From positions 62,501 through 126,500 of the forward strand of contig JAODUP010000831.1 in assembly GCA_025642065.1 (NCBI GenBank): 64,000 nt of DNA. The letters are read 5' to 3'. This DNA is from Paralvinella palmiformis. Its lineage: Eukaryota > Annelida > Polychaeta > Terebellida > Alvinellidae. Positions within the stretch are counted from its first letter, which is position 1, and each line of letters opens with the position of its first letter. The position numbers and the translations under genes are program-made. Positions 57,013-64,000 of this stretch are shown in pieces. Under the pieces are notes generated by a model. The model was not told where the DNA came from. It saw nothing but the letters and a program-made list of their open reading frames with translations, and ran no database searches.

Positions 57013-59263
57013 TCAGGTAAATGCGCCAGAAGATGTTGTCCAGGAATAAAAAACACAGTTATTCTTTAGTAACTGTTGTAGTATTTGGTACTATATAAAA
57101 CAATGTTTAATTGGTTTACTTCAGACTTACATATTCTTGCGAGAACCAGTTTGGGGATGGGACACGTCCAGTACATGGAATGACGTACAAAGCAGGGGTG
57201 TGTCCATTAACAGTAATAACAGTAGCATATTATCACAGTAACCTTCAGTCATCATTTGGAAAACACTGATTATCTTATGACCCCGGATGATAGAAAGCTG
57301 CAACCTGGAGATGTCTTTTTAAATTAAAAATCCCTTTCCTCATTTGATTCCATCCCATTAGTATCTCCCACAACAGTACATTCCTGGCATTTCAGTATTG
57401 GGGCATCTTCAGAATTCTCTATAAAACACAACACAGAAATGGAGTGCTATTTCAAATTTATTTTTGCTACTACCAAAACTAATTTTGTGAGACTAAGCAG
57501 ATCTCCTGAATTAATGATTATTCTTTGCCATTCATGAAATGACAGTGGTTACAAAAAAAAACATATGACATTTTCTAGGTACAGTAGTGTAGAAATATAA
57601 ATGATGCTTGGTCTACTTCATACAGAGTTATCTGTGTGTTTATGTGTGTGTACATAAATATAGTGAGTTAGTTGTGTTTTTATGAATGTATACAGAAAAG
57701 TAGTGAGGTGATGCATGGTGGATTGAATTTCAGTTATATTTCAACTCTAAATAATTGGCTCTATGAGTGAAAACAAATATGTATTCTTGAAAGTTAAATC
57801 TCAAATTCGGGCAACAACTAGTTTTAAGATCAATTAGCAATTAATTGGATGTCAGTAAATGGAACAGTACATTTTATCTCCTGCAAACCATTGTTTTAGA
57901 TTGAATTTGTAATATTTAGCAGATATTGTATCATTATATTTGTAAGCTTGTACTCAACACCATTAGAATGTTCTTGGAAGGTACATAGCTCATTCTATTC
58001 ACTCTGACTTGGCCATATAGGAGTCATTAGGCCAATTATGGTTGTGGTGGCTCTCTGAATTGGTGTTATGAGTTCCTGCAGAATTTCTTATGGAGTTTAG
58101 TTAACAAAACAAAATTAATTTTGTGAATGATTATTTAGTTAATTTTCTGCATAAATAAAATATTTTAAAACATCAAACAATTTATATATTCAAGTGCAAA
58201 TTCATAAAATTTCATTACAACGTTATTATTAATCAGAATTTTCTTTTCATTGTTAAGAAGCATATTATTGAAATTGGCTGGACCACACAGCTTTATGCAT
58301 ATTTCTTACCAAACACATTACAGTCTGATATTTAATTGCCTGTCTGCACGTATGTGTACTATGTCCATCACTGAAGTTTACCATATTAATATTTGCTTGA
58401 TACTTCAAATTAAACTTTGGAAATACCTGAATATGAAACAACTCCAGCTACACTTCTGACATATTGGACACAAAGATCAGAAACAATATATGACTAAAAT
58501 AAATTTATGCTTCAGATATTATGTCGTCAAATGTTTTTGACAAGTTTGAATTATATTATAAGTGCAGGAATTTCATATGTATAGTATAAATTTAATTGTT
58601 ATGAGATAAATGAATAGTGATTTCATACGAAAACAAATGGGCCGAGCGACCTACCTTTTCGATGATGATGAACTGTAAGTACTGTGATAATCTTTAATCA
58701 CGGAATGAATATTTCATATCTTGGAATGAACAAAAATACTCTATGTACAACTTCATAGCTCTATTTACAACTATTGAAATGTTTATAATTATTAAGATAA
58801 GCCAAACAAAACAAAAATGATGATATTAATAAATTGATTTAAAACATAGCAATTAAAACTAAACATAAATGTCATATATTGATACAAATGTTTTTCGAAG
58901 CATTACAAAACACCACTGGTTAATTAAACATTTTCAAAACTGACCACGCAATGCACTCCAAGATATCCCTGTCGAAATATAGCTATTTAATTTATCACAA
59001 CGGAAACAAACTGACATTGACAAGATAGTGTGGATATTTGATAGATGTGTGCTATATTTCTTGTCGTGACATGTACATGATTCTTGATGAAATTGCATCG
59101 ATCGTTCAGCAATGAAGAATAGGAAGAATGTACTACGTAAATATATTGATATTCATCAATCGTGTGAGTGGAAATATGATAAATGTTGATGCAACGTTTT
59201 TGTTGTCGTAGAAGTAGTAACTACTGAAATAATAAACAAAAGTACTCTGTTTACAACTTCATA
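57013..59263. other. No gene seen
   Basis: Very AT-rich, one 37-bp SINE piece at 58635; no coding signal. Confidence 0.55.
58635..58671 (-). mobile_element. SINE core fragment
   Basis: Minus strand contains GGTCGCTCGGCCCATTTG, the conserved SINE core, flanked by an ATC run. Only about 37 bp. Confidence 0.45.
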
Positions 59264-59291
59264 GATATATATATATATATATATATATATG
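59264..59291. repeat. (TA)n microsatellite
   Basis: About 14 units. Confidence 0.97.
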
Positions 59292-59639
59292 GTTATGGCG
59301 GGAAGTATGACCGGCTCTCGATGCAATGGCACCGGAATATTTCTCGTATAATTCAGCTATTAGATAAGTTACACCAGCTAAACTGGTGTATTTTGCAGAT
59401 TATGTAAAATAGATATAATTTATATTAGTATGTGTTAATTGTATTTAGTTATTTAGTATTTCTTGTATTTTCTTTTTAACTGATTATATGAGGCGATATA
59501 TTATCGCCCACTTCAGTGTTTACAGTAAGAACGCAGTTTTTGCTTGTGCATGTTTTAAATTTTAGTTTCACTTATTTTCTTTCTTTAATCATGATGAATC
59601 ATACTACGGATTAGTTGCTTGTCCTACGAATCAATGGTG

Positions 59640-61990
59640 GTAATACTATTTGTTTAGCGATGAGCCCGCATAGTGGAAAACATCCAAAGCAGGTGGGGGT
59701 TTGGTGCAAGTAATTTGATCACTCTGCCAATAACACAATATAATGGCACACCTTTACAAACTGTAAGTATTGGATTTTTAAATTGTCAGTCGATCTGTAT
59801 TAAATCTGATGAAATATCTGATGTTGTCAAGGGTATGGATTTTTATGCTCTTGTCATTACAGAGAGTTGGCTGGCTGGTAATGTTTCAGACCAGAAAATT
59901 GTTGGTGATGTGACTCCAAATGAATATCCATTTTATCTTGCAACTCGGATTCACAAGAAAGGTGGTTGAGTCGGCATTCTTTTCCGTGAATCTTTGAAGT
60001 GTGAAACCCATTTGCGCTTTCAGGCAAAGTCTTTTGAAAATTACCAACTCACTTTTGTATCTAGGAGATAAGTGTTCGTGTAGCTATTATCTACTGATTA
60101 CACACCACTAAGAAAAATGGCCTGAAAGCAGCAGATTTCTTCAAGGAATTTCGGAATTTATTGACTCTCTTGCTACCAACAGTGGCCATCTGTTCATCTT
60201 AGATGATTTCAATATACATTAGGATTGCCAGAGGAATGCAGAGACCAAACAATTGGCTGGCATTATTTGATACGCCACTTTCAGGTAGTATATCCAAAAA
60301 AGAACACACGGACATGGTCACATCTTAATTTTGTCATCTCCCGTGATGATGACAATTTGATTAAGGGTGGGTCTGTATCGTCCACCTTGTCTGATTATTT
60401 CCTTATAAGCATTAATGTATCTTTACAGAAACAATCTGTTTTAGCTAAAGTTATTTCATATAGAAGATAAAAGTCGATTGACAAGGATATTTTACAAAAA
60501 CTGATATCAGACAGTTGCTGTAAATGTCATCTAATGCTGTGCATTTGATCCTATGCCTAGATGGCTTGTGAAAGATTGTATGGATGTTTTCAAAAGTCCT
60601 ATTACAAGTATAGTTATTAAATCATAATCTCTGATTGCTTTCCCAAGATCTATGGACGCTGCCCTATTAAAACCATTATTAAAAAAATCACAGTTTGGAC
60701 TGTAATATTCTAAACAATTACAGGTTTTTTTCAATTCTTACATTTTTATCTAAAGTTATAGAAAGGGTAGTTGCTTTCCATCTAAGCAATTATTTAATTA
60801 ATAATAAACCTAATGAATCAGTAGTCTGCCCACAAAAGTGGTCACAGCATTGAAACAGCTTTGGCGCGAGTGAAAATAATATTATGATGTTAAATGATCA
60901 AGTTTGATACAGTTGACCATAATGTACTTTTCTCTAGGTTAAATGACATGTTTGGCCTGTCAGGTAAAGTAATTGAATTGTTTCGATACTATCAGGAACA
61001 ACGCTTCCAGAGATTATCTCTTCACAATATTTTATCGTGCGTTCAGTTTTAGTCATCTGGTGTACTACAGGGTTCAGTTCTTGGTCTTATGGTTTTCACA
61101 ATGTATATCAGTCCTCTTGGGATCATTGCGCAGCGATATGGGGTTAAATATCACTTGTATGCTGATGACATACAGCTGTATATATCACTGGATCCTGACA
61201 ATGAGTTAAATTTCTCATCTTCCTTGAAGAATTTAGAACATTGCATTGGCTATGGATGACTCAATATCTTCTAAAACTAAATGATAATAAAACAAATATT
61301 ATATATTTGGCATCACCACATGGAGTTAAATCCCTAAAGACACCAGCATTACAGATCATTGTATCTTCGATTACCCCAATGGGTCAGTAAAAATCTAGGG
61401 GTTATTTTTTAGCAATGTATTAACATGCATGAACATTCTGATTATAACATCAATCGCCTACAGCGAATTCAGAAAAAGTGCAGCTGGCATAGTGACAAAT
61501 ACTTGAAAATATGATCATATTACCCCAATTCTTCAAAACCTACATTGACTACCTGTTAGATAGTGTATCCATTTCAAGATTTTATTAATAACTTATAAAT
61601 CTATTAATGATATGGCGCAAGAATACCTGCGTGAACTGGTGTCCATTTGAAAGTCATCCCGAAAACTCAGGTCATCCAATAAGATACTACTGCATGTGCC
61701 AGTGTCTCGGCTCAAGTCATATGGTAATTGTGCGTTTAGTGTTGCAGCCCCCACTTTATGGAATAGGTTGCCGGCAGATATTAGAAATGCGTCGTCTCTT
61801 GAAAAGTTTAAACCTTTAAAAAACACCTGTTCAAAGTCTCTCTTATAATTAATAATTATATTTTAAGTATGGTTTTTACAGACATATTATTTGGGCAATT
61901 ATTATATTACATATTATTTGTACAGCGCATTTGACTGGCTCCTTCTAGTAAGGGCGCTTTATTAAATATACATTATTATTATTATTGTTT
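59640..61990 (+). mobile_element. CR1-like non-LTR retrotransposon, degraded
   Basis: Order on the plus strand is endonuclease, reverse transcriptase, C-terminal conserved block, then 3' tail. Endonuclease: IGFLNCQSICIKSDEISDVV and ITESWL near 59765-59885, ISRDDDNLIKGGSVSS near 60335. RT: LVKDCMDV near 60560, LYADDIQLYISL with the catalytic ADD-type box near 61155-61190. C-terminal: AFSVAAPTLWNRLPADIRNA near 61730-61795. Many stops and frame shifts; ORF1 is missing. Ends in an (ATT) repeat after GGGCGCTTTATTAAATATAC. Inactive 5'-truncated copy; clade assignment is from memory of motifs. Confidence 0.88.
59673..59969 (+). pseudogene. LINE endonuclease N-terminal part
   Basis: Longest intact piece of the LINE at 59.6-62.0 kb. 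Encodes the start of an APE-type endonuclease domain (nicks target DNA for target-primed reverse transcription): LNCQSI with the substrate-coordinating Asn, then ITESWL with the catalytic Glu. Stops at a TGA after HKKGG where the intact family would continue. Confidence 0.75.
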
Positions 61991-63424
61991 ACAGCTATTT
62001 AAATTTTATGATTATTAAGATAAGGTAAACAAAACAAAATGATGATATAAATAATTTGGGTTAAACATAGCAAATTAAAATTACACAAACAAGTAGTAAC
62101 TAATGACTGTTCTGAACAAGGACATTTATTCACAATATTTCGCTTACCTGACCATGCGTCATCAAGTATGCAAATTCATGGACGCTTAGGAGCAAAGTCA
62201 TTAGCATGACAAGACGAAAACGGCGAGATTTGGTGAAAGTGTGTGAATAACAAAAATGACCGTGAATAAGTGTGTTAAATCTGTTAAATATCCACCTTTG
62301 CACAAAAAACATGTCAGATATGTTCTAAGACAAAACCTAAAAGAAATTACTCTTATTTGGCGACCAATTCAATACATACGGAGGTTGTGTACATTGTCTC
62401 GCCTGTGTAACATACTGTGATTATGGTTAGAGCACCCTGAGCTTATAAAATACCTAATTTTTCACTCGGGTTTGGATGTCTATCGATACCGTTCATAGAG
62501 GTAGGACTTGTTTAGTTATTCGAACTCAGAATAAAACTGAGGTTAGCATCTATGGTGTCAAAATGTTGTTTGTATAGTTTTCTTTTGGACTACAGAATAT
62601 TACTATTGAATGTAAACTGTGTTGTCAAGGTATTTACCTTATGTATGTAGTAACTCGCCAATGAACCACATGCATGTGTTGTTTACTGCAAGCTGTGGTA
62701 TTAAATGTAATGTTTTTACGTGCTTACGGTTTTGTACATAGACTGCAAGTAACCGCTTTCATGTGGGTGTGACATATTTGTCACGTACGAAAAGGGAATT
62801 AGCTGAGTCACAAAGGCTGATGAGTAGCCCAGACACATGTATAGGTCTACGTATATATGTATCGATATGTGGACGTGTAGAACATTTTATATTTAGATTG
62901 ATGTATGTATAGTTTTATTTATATTTATGGGGGTAGAGGTCTCAAAAATATTTATAGATGATGATGTTGTGTGCCAGTGCCACTATATATGCACCTTAAA
63001 ACATTGTCTGTGCCAGACATCTTATCTATTTTGATCCAGATTGCCTATTACACCAATGTGAGAAAGGTATGTCATTATTACAACATGTTTAACTCCATTA
63101 GATTTGCTATGTATAATGTAGAATCTGTATTGTTGTCCTCTCATGTGATCTGGCGAAACGACCTATTAATTCATACAATGCTACTTGATGGATTTATACT
63201 CCATGAGTAGTTTGATACTTTGGCAGGCATCTCTATGGGTGTTTAGCTGCGGACTGTATAGCTATTATAATCCCGTCGTGCCATTCGCAGTATCGGAGAT
63301 CTGCCTGAAACCCGCTGTTTTCGACTATATGTCAAATAGATCAAGCGGATATGTGCTTTAATTTGTATTCCATCACATCTAACTGCATATACTTAGGGAC
63401 GCTAAATTTGGAATGGATGAATGT
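61991..63424. other. No gene seen
   Basis: AT-rich spacer between two LINE copies; no exon or repeat recognised. Confidence 0.5.
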
Positions 63425-64000
63425 TCAATAGATCTGAATTTTATTCATGGAGGTTGTTAACCTCGTCGTCATCGTGTAGCATATACATGGATAATTTTTA
63501 CTTTGTATCGCTTGATTATTTTCGATGTGAGTTTTGCTAGTTGTTGGTTCACTCCCATGATTTCCAAAATATTCCATCCTAGACGCCTATGCACTAGGAA
63601 TGCCACTCCGGCCACGCTTTTATATTTCATTCCAATGTGGTAGAGATGGTGCCTGCGTTTGAGTTCTTCAAATTGTTCTCCTCTTCTGAACAATAACGAC
63701 ACCCTATTTACAATTGTAATGAATGATTTTAATGCAAAAATAAGTAAAAATAAGGGGGCGAAGAAGGAACTGTTCAGTTTGGATTTGGTCGTAGGTCAGT
63801 AGTAACAAACTTAAAATTATTAATACCTTCTTGAAGAAAGGTAAGTTAAGAAGATAGACATGGAGAAGTCCAGACGGAATGACTAAGAATGAAATAGATT
63901 TTATACTGACTGACAAACCCAATGTTCTAGAAAGCAACCAGCCAAATGAACAGGTTTCTCAACCATCGACCACATCTATACTATAAACCAGCTAAAATGA
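63425..64000. mobile_element. RTE-type LINE endonuclease, 5'-inverted copy
   Basis: Minus strand from about 63702 down to 63430 encodes the first part of an RTE-like endonuclease (LFRRGEQFEELKRRHHLYHI, KSVAGVAFLVHRRLG, NILEIMGVNQQLAKLTSKI, KVKIIHVYA, then frame-shifted HDDDEVNNLHE). Plus strand from about 63703 encodes the next part (TIVMNDFNAKISKNKG, TWRSPDGMTKNEIDFILTDK). The two pieces abut head to head, so the 5' portion is inverted relative to the rest. Truncated by the window end. Confidence 0.85.

Overview
The window is animal nuclear DNA from an intron-rich, repeat-laden genome. It has GT-AG introns of 0.1 to 9 kb, very many CA, TA, GA and CT microsatellites, minisatellites, tRNA-derived SINEs, CR1-like and RTE-like LINE relics, a Ty3/Gypsy relic, several MITE-like elements and THAP, BED and zinc-finger transposon debris. 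No bacterial operon structure, rRNA, intact tRNA or CRISPR is visible. The mix points to a marine lophotrochozoan, probably a mollusc; that is inference, because no species-diagnostic gene was found. Layout: 1-27.8 kb has no recognisable protein gene. It carries microsatellites, a SINE family, a foldback-like element (3.9-4.2 kb), a 93-bp near-perfect hairpin (5.65 kb), a duplicated promoter-like block (11.9-12.3 kb), and an 84-bp minisatellite (13.9-14.8 kb) that looks derived from the end of a DNA transposon whose relic lies at 1.5-1.8 kb. 27.8-49.4 kb is one plus-strand gene in 11 or 12 exons. All splice junctions up to the last coding exon were joined by hand and keep one reading frame. 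The product has a basic N-terminus, a C2 domain, a Ser/Pro-rich linker and a PDZ domain, closest in order and motifs to the N-terminal half of RGS3. No RGS-domain exon is visible downstream. Its introns hold a broken THAP sequence, a CT/GT composite minisatellite, a MITE and a tiny LINE 3' tail. 46.9-49.0 kb, in the last intron, holds a minus-strand LINE fragment and a composite DNA-transposon block with a BED-finger-like fragment. 50.9-52.6 kb carries the 3' end of a convergent minus-strand gene that I cannot assign (three phase-0 exons, with a 22-bp minisatellite in one intron). 53.6-64 kb is transposon-rich: a deleted Gypsy copy with gag remnant, a two-zinc-finger transposon-like pseudogene, two LINE fragments including a 2.3-kb EN-RT copy, and at the right edge an RTE-type LINE whose 5' part is inverted, the classic twin-priming signature. 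How the genes work together: the C2-PDZ product would be a scaffold acting at membranes near G-protein or PDZ-ligand complexes. It and the minus-strand gene converge tail to tail, and nothing in the sequence links their functions. Five CTCF-like motifs, plus-oriented on the left and minus-oriented on the right of most of the C2-PDZ gene, are the most interesting regulatory hint.
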